A stretch of DNA of 52,791 nucleotides from Acetatifactor muris (GCA_023663635.1 JAMPHD010000017.1:1-52791), one strand, 5' to 3'. Counted from the stretch's first letter, positions 19,350-27,358 are shown. Numbers and translations: made by a program. The notes: generated from the sequence alone by a model not told the origin.

Positions 19350-21374
19350 ATGAATGACACTAAAATATATGTGAGAGAAGACGATAATATCCTCACGGGC
19401 ACTTTCATCGGACATGCCAAGGGATTTGGCTTTGTGGAGGTGGAAGGTCTGCAGGAGGATCTGTTCGTCCCGGAGGATAAGGTAAACGGCGCTTTTCACA
19501 AGGACACGGTCCGGGTGGCAGTCCGCGGGGGCGGCCATGGAAAGCGGCGGGAGGCGGAGGTGTTGGAGATTCTGCGCCGGGGGATCACCACTCTGGTGGG
19601 AACTTATGAGCGCGGCGGGAAACATTACGGTTTTGTGACGCCCGACAATGGAAAATTTCCCTGTGACATCTTTGTCCCGGAGGAATGCTCGAAGGGGGCC
19701 GTGGAAGGCCATAAAGTGGTGGTGGAGATCACGGACTATGGGGCGGAGGGCGCGTCCCGCCGGGCAGGGCACAATCCCGAGGGCAGGGTCGTGGAGATCC
19801 TGGGCCATATCAATGATCCCGGGGTGGATATCCTGTCCATTGTGCGGGCCTATGAGCTGCCGGTGGAATTTGCCGAGCGGGTTCTAAATCAGGCGGAGAG
19901 GGTGGCAAAGCCGGTGTCCGAGGCGGACCGCGCCGGCCGCAGGGATCTGCGGGATGTGACCATGGTGACGATAGACGGGGAGGACGCCAAGGATCTGGAT
20001 GACGCGGTGAGCGTGGACTTTGACGGGAATGTGTACCGGCTGGGCGTGCATATCGCCGATGTGACCAACTATGTGCAGGAGTATTCCGCATTGGACAGGG
20101 AGGCCTTGAAACGCGGCACCAGTGTCTATCTGACGGATCGCGTAATCCCCATGCTGCCCCATACGCTCTCCAACGGTATCTGCTCCCTGAACGCGGGGGA
20201 GGACAGACTGGCGCTCAGCTGTCTGATGACGATCGACGGGCGGGGAGAGATCACGGACTATGAGATCTGCGAGTCCGTGATCCGTGTGGACAGGCGCATG
20301 AGCTATAATGCGGTCAGGTGTCTTTTGGAGGATGAGGGCAGTGAGGAGTGGAAAGAACTCCATGCCCAATATGAGCCCCTGCTGCCCATGTTCCGACAGA
20401 TGAAGGAGTTGTCCGGACTGCTGCGGAGTGTCAGGCGCAGACGGGGAGCCGTGGACTTTGACTTCCCGGAGTGCAAGATCCTTTTGGACAGGGCGGGACA
20501 TCCCTTGGAGATCAGGCCCTATGAGAGAAATGTGGCTACGGATATCATAGAGGATTTCATGTTGGCGGCCAATGAGACGGTGGCGCAGCATTTTTATTGG
20601 ATGGATCTTCCTTTTGTGTACAGAGTGCATGACGTGCCGGATCCGGACAAGATCAAATCCCTGTCCCTTCTGGTCAACAATTTCGGCTATTACATGAAGT
20701 CCATGGACAGGCGGGGCAGCAAGACCGGCAGCGAGGAGGTACATCCGAAGGAGATTCAGAAACTCTTGGACAAGGTCGCGGGGACGCCCGAGGAGGCCCT
20801 GATCGCCCGAGTGGCTCTGCGGAGTATGAAACAGGCGAAGTACAGCGTGGTGAGCAGCGGTCATTTCGGCCTCGCGTGTAAATATTATTGTCATTTTACC
20901 TCTCCCATCAGGCGTTACCCGGATCTGCAGATCCATCGCATCATCAAGGAGCAGTTAAGGGGAAGACTGGGGACGGAGCGTGTCGCGCACTACAGGGAAA
21001 TCCTGCCCGGAGTGGCGCAGACGTCCTCGGAACTGGAGAGACGGGCGGACGAGGCGGAGAGGGAGACCGACAAACTCAAAAAGGTGGAATATATGGAGGG
21101 ACATTTGGGCGAGGAGTTTGACGGTGTGATCTCCGGCTTCACCTCCTGGGGAATTTATGTGGAGCTGCCCAACACGGTGGAGGGACTGGTGCATGTGTCC
21201 CGACTGCGGGGGGATTATTTTACCTATGATGAGCGCGCCTGTGAGATGGTGGGTTCGTCCACGGGCAGGACTTATAAGTTGGGGATGCCGCTGCGCGTCC
21301 GGGTGAGGGGATGCGACCGCTTTACCCGCACCATAGATTTTGATATCGGGGGTGAGGAAGATGGCAAAGACTGA
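19350..21374 (+). CDS. rnr: ribonuclease R (3'-5' exoribonuclease)
   Basis: RNase R degrades structured RNA 3' to 5' and works with SmpB/tmRNA in clearing non-stop mRNA. The protein has 674 residues from ATG 19350, with a weak GGAGA site ~12 bases upstream; GTG 19311 is also in frame. It begins directly with a cold-shock domain ([17 protein letters not shown]), continues with a second one, then the RNB domain with catalytic [11 protein letters not shown] (residues ~209-219), and ends with an S1 domain ([18 protein letters not shown]). The N-terminal helix-turn-helix extension seen in many RNase R proteins is absent, as is the long basic tail. The 3' end overlaps smpB by 14 bases, so the two are coupled. 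Confidence 0.95.
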   Translation: MNDTKIYVREDDNILTGTFIGHAKGFGFVEVEGLQEDLFVPEDKVNGAFHKDTVRVAVRGGGHGKRREAEVLEILRRGITTLVGTYERGGKHYGFVTPDNGKFPCDIFVPEECSKGAVEGHKVVVEITDYGAEGASRRAGHNPEGRVVEILGHINDPGVDILSIVRAYELPVEFAERVLNQAERVAKPVSEADRAGRRDLRDVTMVTIDGEDAKDLDDAVSVDFDGNVYRLGVHIADVTNYVQEYSALDREALKRGTSVYLTDRVIPMLPHTLSNGICSLNAGEDRLALSCLMTIDGRGEITDYEICESVIRVDRRMSYNAVRCLLEDEGSEEWKELHAQYEPLLPMFRQMKELSGLLRSVRRRRGAVDFDFPECKILLDRAGHPLEIRPYERNVATDIIEDFMLAANETVAQHFYWMDLPFVYRVHDVPDPDKIKSLSLLVNNFGYYMKSMDRRGSKTGSEEVHPKEIQKLLDKVAGTPEEALIARVALRSMKQAKYSVVSSGHFGLACKYYCHFTSPIRRYPDLQIHRIIKEQLRGRLGTERVAHYREILPGVAQTSSELERRADEAERETDKLKKVEYMEGHLGEEFDGVISGFTSWGIYVELPNTVEGLVHVSRLRGDYFTYDERACEMVGSSTGRTYKLGMPLRVRVRGCDRFTRTIDFDIGGEEDGKD

Positions 21375-21828
21375 GACGGAGAAACTGATTGCCAACAATA
21401 AAAAGGCGTATCATGACTATTTTATAGATGAGACCTACGAGGCGGGAGTGGCGCTGCACGGCACGGAGGTCAAATCCCTGCGCATGGGCAAATGCAGCAT
21501 TAAGGAGAGTTTTATCCGGATCGAGAACGGCGAGGTCTTTGTCTATGGAATGCATGTCAGCCCCTATGAGAAGGGAAATCTCTTCAACAAAGATCCGCTG
21601 CGCGTCAAAAAGCTTCTGTTGCATCGGCAGGAGATTAACAAACTGGCCGGGCGCATCAAAGAAAAGGGGTATACGCTGATCCCTTTGAAGGTATACTTTA
21701 CAAGGGGAAAGGTGAAGGTGGAGATCGGTCTTGCCCGCGGCAAGAAACTCTATGACAAGCGGGAGAGCATCGCCAAAAAGGACGCGCGGAGAGAGGCCGA
21801 GCGGGAATTCAAGGTCAGAAATCTGTGA
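21361..21828 (+). CDS. smpB: SsrA-binding protein SmpB
   Basis: SmpB binds tmRNA and brings it to stalled ribosomes for trans-translation. It has 155 residues, the normal length. Hallmarks are the N-terminal [12 protein letters not shown], the [19 protein letters not shown] core, and the basic C-terminal tail ([17 protein letters not shown]) that enters the empty mRNA channel. ATG 21361 follows GGGGGTGAGG and lies inside the end of rnr. It stops 47 bases before ssrA. Confidence 0.97.
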   Translation: MAKTETEKLIANNKKAYHDYFIDETYEAGVALHGTEVKSLRMGKCSIKESFIRIENGEVFVYGMHVSPYEKGNLFNKDPLRVKKLLLHRQEINKLAGRIKEKGYTLIPLKVYFTRGKVKVEIGLARGKKLYDKRESIAKKDARREAEREFKVRNL

Positions 21829-21875
21829 AGGAGGTGTTGACGAAAAGTAATCCGATTGATACAATAATCTCATAA

Positions 21876-22258
21876 GGGGTAGTAAAGGTTTCGACAGGGG
21901 TCTTGCAGCTGGAGAAGCTATCCGTATGCAATGCGTTAAATGGCAAACTTAAACTAAACGCTGAAGACAATTTGGCATTCGCGGCGTAAGCCGTGAATAA
22001 TGCGGCCCTTGGGCCGCTGTCCGCTCCAGGGCACTCACACTTTGGAATACGGGCATCGACGATGTGAGAAACGACATGTGACGGGCTCCGGGCGCATGGA
22101 CGTATGAGGAGCTACCGAATCCGGCCGGCTGTTCGTTTCCGACCGCAGGAGGGAAAGGGAGAAATCTGCTCGCGCAGGTATCTCCGCAATAACGGACTAT
22201 GATAGTAGAAGGACAGGGAATGGGCTTTTGGACACGGGTTCGACTCCCGTCTACTCCA
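21876..22258 (+). ncRNA. ssrA: transfer-messenger RNA (tmRNA)
   Basis: tmRNA rescues stalled ribosomes. The acceptor stem pairs GGGGTAG (21876-21882) with CTACTCC (22251-22257), one pair being G-U; A22258 is the discriminator. The T-arm is ACGGG-TTCGACT-CCCGT (22234-22250). The tag frame ends GCT GAA GAC AAT TTG GCA TTC GCG GCG TAA (21960-21989), giving AEDNLAFAA. The CCA end is not encoded: CTT follows on the element side and TCA follows at the right junction, so it must be added. An integrated element abuts the 3' end, leaving the mature RNA sequence intact but separating it from its native downstream terminator. Confidence 0.95.
22242..22258. repeat. left attachment site (attL core), inside ssrA
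   Basis: A 17-bp direct repeat, GACTCCCGTCTACTCCA, covers half of the tmRNA T-arm and the acceptor 3' strand. Its partner is at 44930-44946. Confidence 0.8.
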
Positions 22259-22315
22259 CTTAAATCAAAACGGTCGAACACCGTTCAAATTGATGGCATC
22301 GCCGTGTACCAAAGC

Positions 22316-22579
22316 ATGTTTGCCATTGTACTTGACACATCGGGGTATGGTGCCGGACAGGATGACACGGATTGTCCTCTCACTTATGCAACTATTCAAA
22401 GATGGATAGAGGACAATCATGGTGTCAGGGTCAGCAAGTCAAGTATCACTATGGTAAAAGACAAGTGTGATGCCTTGGAAATTGGTTTTAAGGCAGGAAA
22501 GGAGCCTGATAGCGGTATCATAAAGACAGCGAAAGAAAAGCTTGTTTTAGAGGCATTTAGGGCGTTAGGCGTTGTGTGA
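22316..22579 (+). pseudogene. fragment resembling the C-terminal tail of RlmD-type rRNA methyltransferases
   Basis: This is an open frame of at most 88 residues from ATG 22316, with no ribosome site; the frame stays open back into ssrA. It reads like a helix-turn-helix-type tail (TYATIQRWIEDNHGVRVSKSSI, cited in part, then a run ending in KEKLVLEAFRALGVV). From memory, similar ~70-residue tails end the 23S rRNA uracil methyltransferases of Clostridia; the catalytic part is absent here. It could be a remnant captured at the element's left end or a small DNA- or RNA-binding protein. Similar solo tails are common in mobile elements of this group, as far as I recall. Confidence 0.4.
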
Positions 22580-22612
22580 TGATACAATTTAAGGACATAA
22601 TTCAAAAAATGA

Positions 22613-22641
22613 TTGACAAAAGTGCTGCAACCTGATATAGT
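22613..22641 (+). promoter_or_regulatory. strong extended -10 promoter of the element's left operon
   Basis: TTGACA (22613-22618), a 17-bp spacer and TATAGT (22636-22641) preceded by TGA (extended -10). The next start codon is ~350 bases downstream, so it drives a long untranslated leader or a separate RNA. Confidence 0.85.
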
Positions 22642-22647
22642 GGTTCT

Positions 22648-22964
22648 TGCAGTTAAGTGAATAATAGCTTGAATGTCAAGCGGATGATATCAGTATTAAG
22701 AAGGAACAGATATCTTTGAGGAGTTGGGAGATATTCTGTCCTTTTGAAGATATTGATACATCGGCTTTTTTGTTGTGCCGATTTTGCGTACCTTGACAAC
22801 TTCATACGCAAATTCAATGGATCACCGGTCGGGGAAGCAATGCCATGACCTGCATGGACAATCCATGCAGCGAGCGTTGTCAAGAACGAACCTTGAAAAT
22901 TGCGACACAAAATTTTTAGAAACAAATAACCTTATGCTGTAAGCAGCCGCTTGGGTCGCTGCTT
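22648..22964 (+). ncRNA. candidate structured leader RNA / ncRNA with rrn-like boxA
   Basis: This ~320-base non-coding stretch holds several stems: GCTTGA/TCAAGC (22667-22681); ATCGGC/GCCGAT (22760-22782); TTTGCGTA/TACGCAAA (22783-22812); CTTGACAAC (22792-22800) with GTTGTCAAG (22876-22884), which is mutually exclusive or pseudoknotted with the previous stem; CTGCATGGA/TCCATGCAG (22850-22870); and AAGCAGC/GCTGCTT (22941-22964) just before the ribosome site of the first gene. ACGAACCTTGA at 22886-22896 is identical to 11 bases at the end of the window in what looks like an rrn leader, where this block is boxA-like. Regulation by attenuation or antitermination fits, as would a stable RNA; neither is shown. 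Confidence 0.55.
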
Positions 22965-22994
22965 GCGGACAAAAAAACGGAGGTGTCAAAACAT

Positions 22995-23513
22995 ATGCAA
23001 AATCGTCATAAAAAAGATAAACTCACAGTCAAGCGGAAAAAAGCGGCAGTCGCTTATTACAGGAAACTGCAATACGAAAGGGAAAACGCCGACAAACAAA
23101 GGAGAAGCAATCAAAACATTACCCCCGAAAATCTGGCAGTGCGGCTCCTATACCTGAAAGAGAGAATCAACGGCTTGATCAATGTGGCATATGCCTGTGA
23201 TGGATTAAGGATTGAGATTCCTCAGAGGTTGTATGATCAGGCAGATAACAAAATCGGTTTTACAAGGAGGTATGAAAATTGTTATGGCGCCCTGACCTAT
23301 AAAAATAACGATTGCGAAATCCTTTATTTTGACGACCTTGGCATTCATTTCAGTTATAATGGGTTTTACGTCATCTTTTGGCGTGACGGAGCAGAGGCGT
23401 TTGACGAGATAAATTCCGATATCCTGCAGGATTTTATATATAACTTTTCTGTTTTTGAATCAGCGTTTTACGAATGGTTTGATGAGCTTGTAGGTATCAG
23501 CAAAACTGTTTAA
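22995..23513 (+). CDS. hypothetical protein, first gene of the RT operon
   Basis: This protein of 172 residues is not one I recognise. ATG 22995 lies 11 bases after GGAGG (22979-22983); GTG 22983 is also in frame but abuts that site. The N-terminus (residues 1-45) is highly basic (Lys/Arg-rich, KRKKAAVAYYRKLQYERE), suggesting nucleic-acid contact. The rest is a compact aromatic-rich domain (EILYFDDLGIHFSYNGFYVIFW). No signal peptide or membrane helix. It follows the structured leader and precedes the Api92-like gene by 34 bases, so the three genes to 25873 are probably one transcript. Confidence 0.6.
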   Translation: MQNRHKKDKLTVKRKKAAVAYYRKLQYERENADKQRRSNQNITPENLAVRLLYLKERINGLINVAYACDGLRIEIPQRLYDQADNKIGFTRRYENCYGALTYKNNDCEILYFDDLGIHFSYNGFYVIFWRDGAEAFDEINSDILQDFIYNFSVFESAFYEWFDELVGISKTV

Positions 23514-23547
23514 ATGCCTGTTAAGCAGGAGAAAAGGAGAAAAACAT

Positions 23548-24414
23548 ATGTCAGATTACACAGCAAACAGAATTATCATAAAGGGAAGTCAGGGGGAGCT
23601 TGCCTATGCAAGAAGTGTCCTGCACGACATGGATTTTGATGCAATACTGCCGTGTCCCGAAACCTTGATGATCGAACACTGCGGCGTGAACCTTGATGCA
23701 GATTTGGCGTTTTTATACACGATTTACGGGGACGACCCTGTAGAAGCAATCGAAAACGGCAAAACCCCGCAAATGCTTAATGTCATATATCCGACATGGC
23801 GGAAACGCTATGCAGAGGATATCCGGTGGTTAAAAGAGCGTGTTAAGAGGTCTTTCCCTGAAAACACGGTGACAGATCCGGATGCCGGACACCCTTTTGG
23901 TCAGGAGAGCAGCGATATATCCTACCTATGGGGGAAAGGTCATGAGAAGACCGCCGACATTCATGACAGCGCGGATTTTGCTATCAATGCGGATGATATC
24001 ACGGCTGTATGCGATGACGGGGACAAAAATTCCAAAGCGCCGCGAAGCTGCGCAGACTTGGCTGCCTTAGGGCGTATCCGATATATCAATTATCTGAAAT
24101 ACGGACACACGGACTGGTACGATTGGCGCAACGCAAACTGGGGCGTAAAGTGGAACGCCGTCTATCCTGAGGTCAAGACGGGCGACGGCTTTGTCTCTTA
24201 CGGCTTTGGAACGCCGTGGTGTATGCCTGACGGGATTTTCTGCGAGTTTAGAGAGCTACTTTCCTCTACAAGCCTTGAGGTCATATGGGCATTTGCTTTC
24301 GTGCAAAGAGGTTATGACTGCGGCTATTATTGGAAAAAAGCAGGCGAGAATGAATTTCATTATATCGACAAAGAAGGCGATGTTGAATTTGCCGACACAG
24401 TATGGGGCGAATGA
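23548..24414 (+). CDS. Api92/YubB-like (ferredoxin-like domain) protein
   Basis: This cytoplasmic protein has 288 residues; ATG 23548 follows AAAAGGAG. The N-terminus MSDYTANRIIIKGS, the central GHTDWYDWRNANWGVKWNA and the FGTPWCMP stretch are typical of the DUF1281/YubB (phage Api92-like) domain, found on plasmids and phages; its biochemical role is not established. The segment at residues ~95-165, rich in Asp and Ser, is an insertion relative to the usual protein. The gene sits between an unknown basic protein and the reverse transcriptase, whose start is 50 bases after its stop. It may be a plasmid-maintenance or anti-host factor rather than part of the RT system. Confidence 0.75.
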   Translation: MSDYTANRIIIKGSQGELAYARSVLHDMDFDAILPCPETLMIEHCGVNLDADLAFLYTIYGDDPVEAIENGKTPQMLNVIYPTWRKRYAEDIRWLKERVKRSFPENTVTDPDAGHPFGQESSDISYLWGKGHEKTADIHDSADFAINADDITAVCDDGDKNSKAPRSCADLAALGRIRYINYLKYGHTDWYDWRNANWGVKWNAVYPEVKTGDGFVSYGFGTPWCMPDGIFCEFRELLSSTSLEVIWAFAFVQRGYDCGYYWKKAGENEFHYIDKEGDVEFADTVWGE

Positions 24415-24463
24415 CAGCCGTAATGATGCTTCTGCGGCGGAACGGAATGAGGTGACTTGTAAA

Positions 24464-25873
24464 ATGGAAAAACAAAAGGAGTACAATCAATGTGGAAAGA
24501 CATGCGCCTGCGGGGACTGCCCGCAGGACGGTATGTGCAGGGCTTGGGCGGCGTTTGTGGAGAAGCATGATAAATGCAAGGGCTATGCACATTTTGACAG
24601 GCGCGTGTCCCTTGGGATGGAGCAGGTGCGAAGCTATGTGACGGATGCGGACAAGATAGCGGCGCATGGCTTCTACCCCTTTATCCATTTTGAGAGGAAG
24701 AACCCGCGATATGGCAGGAAAGGTCCGAAAAAGCCAAGAGAGCTGTATTACTGTTCCCACATGGACCGCTGCGTTTACCAGCGGTACGCCTTTCTAATCA
24801 ATTACTATTACAATATCCGGGCAAAGGAGGAAGGGATTGATCAGGCTGCCATTGCTTACAGGGACAATCTGGGCAAGGATAATATTGCCTTTGCAAAGGA
24901 GGTCTTCGATGCAATCCGCGGATTGAACCGCTGTCTGGTGATTGTGGGGGACTTCACCGACTTTTTTGACAGGCTGGCTCATGATTATTTAAAACAGAGG
25001 CTTTGTGAGGTGCTTTGCGTGGAACGGCTGCCGGAGGACTATTTCGCCGTATTTAAGAATATCACACGCTTTGCAAGCTGGGATTGGGAAGATATTGTGA
25101 GAGCCGCGGGAGAGGATATAGACCAGAGGGGCATTCAGAAAAAGCTCAACCAAAAGAGGACGGTTTTAAGCAGACAGCAGTTTTTGGAAAATACGGGCTG
25201 CATCAGGAAGAATACATCAGGGGTGGGAATCCCGCAGGGTTCGCCGATCAGCGCGGTGCTGGCGAATGTGTATATGCTGCAGTTTGATACGACCATTCAG
25301 GAATACGCAGCCGATAAAGGCGGGATTTACAGGCGTTATTCCGATGATTTTATCATAGCGATTCCCATTACAGCGGAAGACGAAGTAAAAGAGCATATTG
25401 ACTATGTTTTTCATTATATTGACACACTTGGGGGACTAATTGAGTTACAGAGAGAGAAGACTTCCCTTTATCTGTTCGAGAATGATTCCGTGCGGGCTTA
25501 TCCGTCGGGGGAGTCCGGCATCATAGATTACCTCGGATTCTGGTTTGACGGCAGGAATATCAGGATACGTCCCCGCTCTATTACGAAATACTATTACAGG
25601 ATGCGCAGGAAAGCGCGGACGATTGGGCGCAGTCATTGGCAGTCACCCACCGGGAAGCGTATCACGGCGAGAAATCTGTATCAGATTTATTCGCACAGTG
25701 AAACCAAGCAGACCTTTATCGACTATGCGAAAAGAGCGACACGCGTTTTGGGGCTTCGCGACCCGGAAGCGAGTGCGGTGATTAAAAAGCATAAACAGAA
25801 GATCGCACAGGCGATTAAAAAGGCGAGAAATAGCAGGGAAAATGGGGACAGGGGAGAACAGGGACAAAAATAG
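24464..25873 (+). CDS. reverse transcriptase, unknown-group / defence-type
   Basis: This is an RNA-directed DNA polymerase of 469 residues from ATG 24464, 8-9 bases after GAGGTGA. Motif A is GDFTDFFDR with Asp163, motif B is GVGIPQGSPIS (residues 253-263), and motif C is YSDD (292-295). GIPQGSPIS rules out diversity-generating retroelement RTs, which have SQ instead. No retron NAxxH/VTG motifs, no maturase or HNH domain and no group II intron RNA are seen. The N-terminus has a Cys cluster (Cys10, 14, 16, 19, 25) that could bind zinc. The region around residues 95-150, with a Tyr-rich helix then AYR, resembles RTs of the 'unknown groups' that include anti-phage DRT systems (recollection). The C-terminal ~100 residues are basic and helical. 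It ends the left operon. Confidence 0.85.
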   Translation: MEKQKEYNQCGKTCACGDCPQDGMCRAWAAFVEKHDKCKGYAHFDRRVSLGMEQVRSYVTDADKIAAHGFYPFIHFERKNPRYGRKGPKKPRELYYCSHMDRCVYQRYAFLINYYYNIRAKEEGIDQAAIAYRDNLGKDNIAFAKEVFDAIRGLNRCLVIVGDFTDFFDRLAHDYLKQRLCEVLCVERLPEDYFAVFKNITRFASWDWEDIVRAAGEDIDQRGIQKKLNQKRTVLSRQQFLENTGCIRKNTSGVGIPQGSPISAVLANVYMLQFDTTIQEYAADKGGIYRRYSDDFIIAIPITAEDEVKEHIDYVFHYIDTLGGLIELQREKTSLYLFENDSVRAYPSGESGIIDYLGFWFDGRNIRIRPRSITKYYYRMRRKARTIGRSHWQSPTGKRITARNLYQIYSHSETKQTFIDYAKRATRVLGLRDPEASAVIKKHKQKIAQAIKKARNSRENGDRGEQGQK

Positions 25874-25876
25874 TAG

Positions 25877-25922
25877 TTGACATTTCCGGTCTTTCCCTGT
25901 AAAATGGTGTTAGCTAACAAGT
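25877..25922 (+). promoter_or_regulatory. promoter and operator of the XRE regulator gene
   Basis: TTGACA (25877-25882), 17-bp spacer, TAAAAT (25900-25905). The perfect palindrome GTTAGCTAAC (25909-25918) overlaps the expected transcription start. TAGCTAACAAGT (25911-25922) recurs exactly after the promoter at 32277, in front of the ImmA-like gene. Confidence 0.8.
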
Positions 25923-26023
25923 GAACACAAAACCAAATGACCTAATGCAAACAGATGGAGCAGGTATCTTGGCAAGCCACAGTTTGGCTCATTGTTTGTA
26001 AGAACAAAAAGGGAGTGAGCTGC

Positions 26024-26392
26024 ATGGAATATGCAAATTTTGGTGAATTTCTGAATAAGAAGCGTGTGGAAAAGCATATCACATTGAGGAAAATGGCGGA
26101 TATGCTGGGGGTATCGGCGCCTTTTCTGACGGATATTGAAAAAGACCGCCGCAATCCTTTGGATATGGACAAGCTGAAAATTCTTGCGGATATACTAGAG
26201 CTGTCCAAAGAAGAAAATGAGCTGATGCTCAATCTTGCCGGCAGGAAAAGGAACGCGGTGGCGCCTGATCTGCCCGAATACATCATGGAGAGGGACTATG
26301 TGAGCGCCGCCCTGCGAACAGCCAGAGATTTGGGCGCGGGCGAGGAGGAGTGGAACCGTTTTGTGGAGGAACTGAAAAAGCGGAAAGGGTAA
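26024..26392 (+). CDS. XRE-family repressor, ImmR-like
   Basis: This is a DNA-binding regulator of 122 residues; ATG 26024 follows GGGAGTGAG. Residues ~7-65 form a Cro/C1-type helix-turn-helix (KHITLRKMADMLGVSAPFLTDIEKDRRNP). The C-terminal half (AGRKRNAVAPDLPEYIME) matches the tail seen in XRE regulators that pair with ImmA/IrrE metalloproteases in integrative elements. Its promoter carries a palindrome shared with the promoter of such a protease gene at 32354, so autorepression plus repression of the protease gene is likely. In ICEBs1, ImmA cleaves ImmR to derepress the element; here the two genes are 6 kb apart instead of adjacent. Confidence 0.88.
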   Translation: MEYANFGEFLNKKRVEKHITLRKMADMLGVSAPFLTDIEKDRRNPLDMDKLKILADILELSKEENELMLNLAGRKRNAVAPDLPEYIMERDYVSAALRTARDLGAGEEEWNRFVEELKKRKG

Positions 26393-26446
26393 AAGCAGCC
26401 ATAAAGCCGTCATAAATCTACTCTGCCAAAAGAAGGGAGTTTCACG

Positions 26447-26845
26447 ATGAATTTATCCAAGCTGCATGTAGTCATTGTGGATGATAACTATTATAAAATC
26501 CGCGAGATACGAAAGGCGCTGGAATTCAGCGGCGTTAGGGATATAGAGGATGTCAGGGATCAGGAAAAGGTGTGGGACAGGATTTACGGCACTGGGGATG
26601 GCGTAAGAAAGCCAGATCTGATCGTCACGGACATGCAGTATCCTCTGACCGCAGAATCCGATGTGGATACGGAAGCCGGTTTTAAGCTCATAGAAAGAAT
26701 GAAAAAAGAACAGATAGACATTCCGGTCATTATCTGTTCCGAATGTAATTATGAGAGTGTCAGGGGTATCTTGGGAAGCGTGTGGTTCAGGCAGAACGAA
26801 GATATCTGCTTCCCGTTTAAGGAAGTGCTGGGAAGATTAGGATAA
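26447..26845 (+). CDS. orphan response-regulator receiver domain
   Basis: This stand-alone CheY-like receiver has 132 residues; ATG 26447 follows AAGGGAG. The acidic pair is Asp12-Asp13, the phospho-acceptor is Asp62 (LIVTDMQYP), and the conserved Ser (ICSE) and Lys (FPFKE) positions are present, so it could be phosphorylated. There is no output domain and no kinase in the element. Residues 35-55 form a longer loop than usual. It converges with the minus-strand ribbon-helix-helix gene, overlapping by 9 bases at the stops. A sensor role, or an adaptor controlling another element protein, is possible. Confidence 0.75.
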   Translation: MNLSKLHVVIVDDNYYKIREIRKALEFSGVRDIEDVRDQEKVWDRIYGTGDGVRKPDLIVTDMQYPLTAESDVDTEAGFKLIERMKKEQIDIPVIICSECNYESVRGILGSVWFRQNEDICFPFKEVLGRLG

Positions 26846-27019
26846 ATCTTTATCAGATTTTCCCTGCTGCTCCTTCTTCAAGGCTTCCATGCCGAGGCGT
26901 ATCAGCTCTAAGGTGGCGGAGGACCTGCTGGGGTAACGGTTTTCAAAGCGGAAATCATCAATCTTCTTTAAAAGTTCTTCATCAACAATGATGGTATAGC
27001 GTGGTTTTTCTGTAGGCAT
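26837..27019 (-). CDS. ribbon-helix-helix (CopG/Arc-type) repressor
   Basis: This is a small DNA-binding protein of 60 residues. On the minus strand, GGAGGTG precedes the ATG at 27019. The pattern RYTIIVDEELLKKIDDFRFENRYPSRSSA fits a ribbon-helix-helix: a beta strand, then helix, turn and helix. A consensus promoter for it lies at 27041-27069 on the minus strand, with TATGAAC half-sites, so it is probably autoregulated. A second, unrelated-in-detail RHH gene diverges from it. It could be an antitoxin-like or plasmid copy-control regulator; no toxin is adjacent. Confidence 0.8.
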   Translation of the reverse strand: MPTEKPRYTIIVDEELLKKIDDFRFENRYPSRSSATLELIRLGMEALKKEQQGKSDKDLS

Positions 27020-27040
27020 TGCTGCACCTCCTCGGTTCAT

Positions 27041-27069
27041 ATTATACATAAGTTCATACAATATGTCAA
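27041..27069 (-). promoter_or_regulatory. minus-strand promoter of the RHH gene with TGAAC half-sites
   Basis: On the minus strand: TTGACA (27069-27064), 17-bp spacer, TATAAT (27046-27041). The spacer contains TATGAACT and the -10 is followed by ATGAACC, matching half-sites at the divergent promoter. Confidence 0.82.
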
Positions 27070-27103
27070 TGAAGGGGCTGAGTCAATAAATGGTAATAAG
27101 CAG

Positions 27104-27159
27104 TTGACAGGTTCAGAACCTATGAACTATAATAAGGTGTGGTTCAGAACTTATGAACC
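27104..27159 (+). promoter_or_regulatory. plus-strand promoter of the second RHH gene with two operators
   Basis: TTGACA (27104-27109), 18-bp spacer, TATAAT (27128-27133). Two near-identical 19-bp inverted sites, GGTTCAGAACCTATGAACT (27110-27128) and GGTTCAGAACTTATGAACC (27141-27159), flank the -10 and are spaced 31 bp centre to centre (about three helical turns). Confidence 0.82.
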
Positions 27160-27181
27160 TAGAAAGAGAGGAGCGGTTATT

Positions 27182-27358
27182 ATGTCAAGTGAATTAAAGA
27201 GGATTACTTTCGTTGTGCCACAGGATATGGAGATGCGGTTGGATGAAGTAAAAAAAGAAAGGTTTTACAATCGCTCTACATCTGAAATGGTAAGGACATT
27301 GATTGAAGAAGGCTGGAAATCGTTTCAGGAGAAGAATAACAGTCTCTCGAACTCGTGA
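27182..27358 (+). CDS. ribbon-helix-helix (CopG/MetJ/Arc-type) repressor
   Basis: This protein of 58 residues starts at ATG 27182 after AGAGAGGAG. The N-terminal strand LKRITFVVPQDMEMRLDE, a helix, a turn and the helix STSEMVRTLIEEGW form a ribbon-helix-helix fold; such proteins bind DNA as dimers of dimers. The two inverted 19-bp sites at its promoter are the natural targets. It heads a short transcript with two small membrane-type proteins and perhaps the AAA/M41 gene at 27973. Confidence 0.8.
   Translation: MSSELKRITFVVPQDMEMRLDEVKKERFYNRSTSEMVRTLIEEGWKSFQEKNNSLSNS

Noticed and set aside
24464..25873. RT as a group II intron maturase
   Set aside because: No maturase or HNH domain is visible, and no intron domain V/VI hairpin appears after the stop; the gene is in a normal operon.
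24464..25873. RT as part of a diversity-generating retroelement
   Set aside because: Motif B is GIPQGSPIS, not the SQ form of DGR enzymes, and no template/variable repeat pair was seen nearby.
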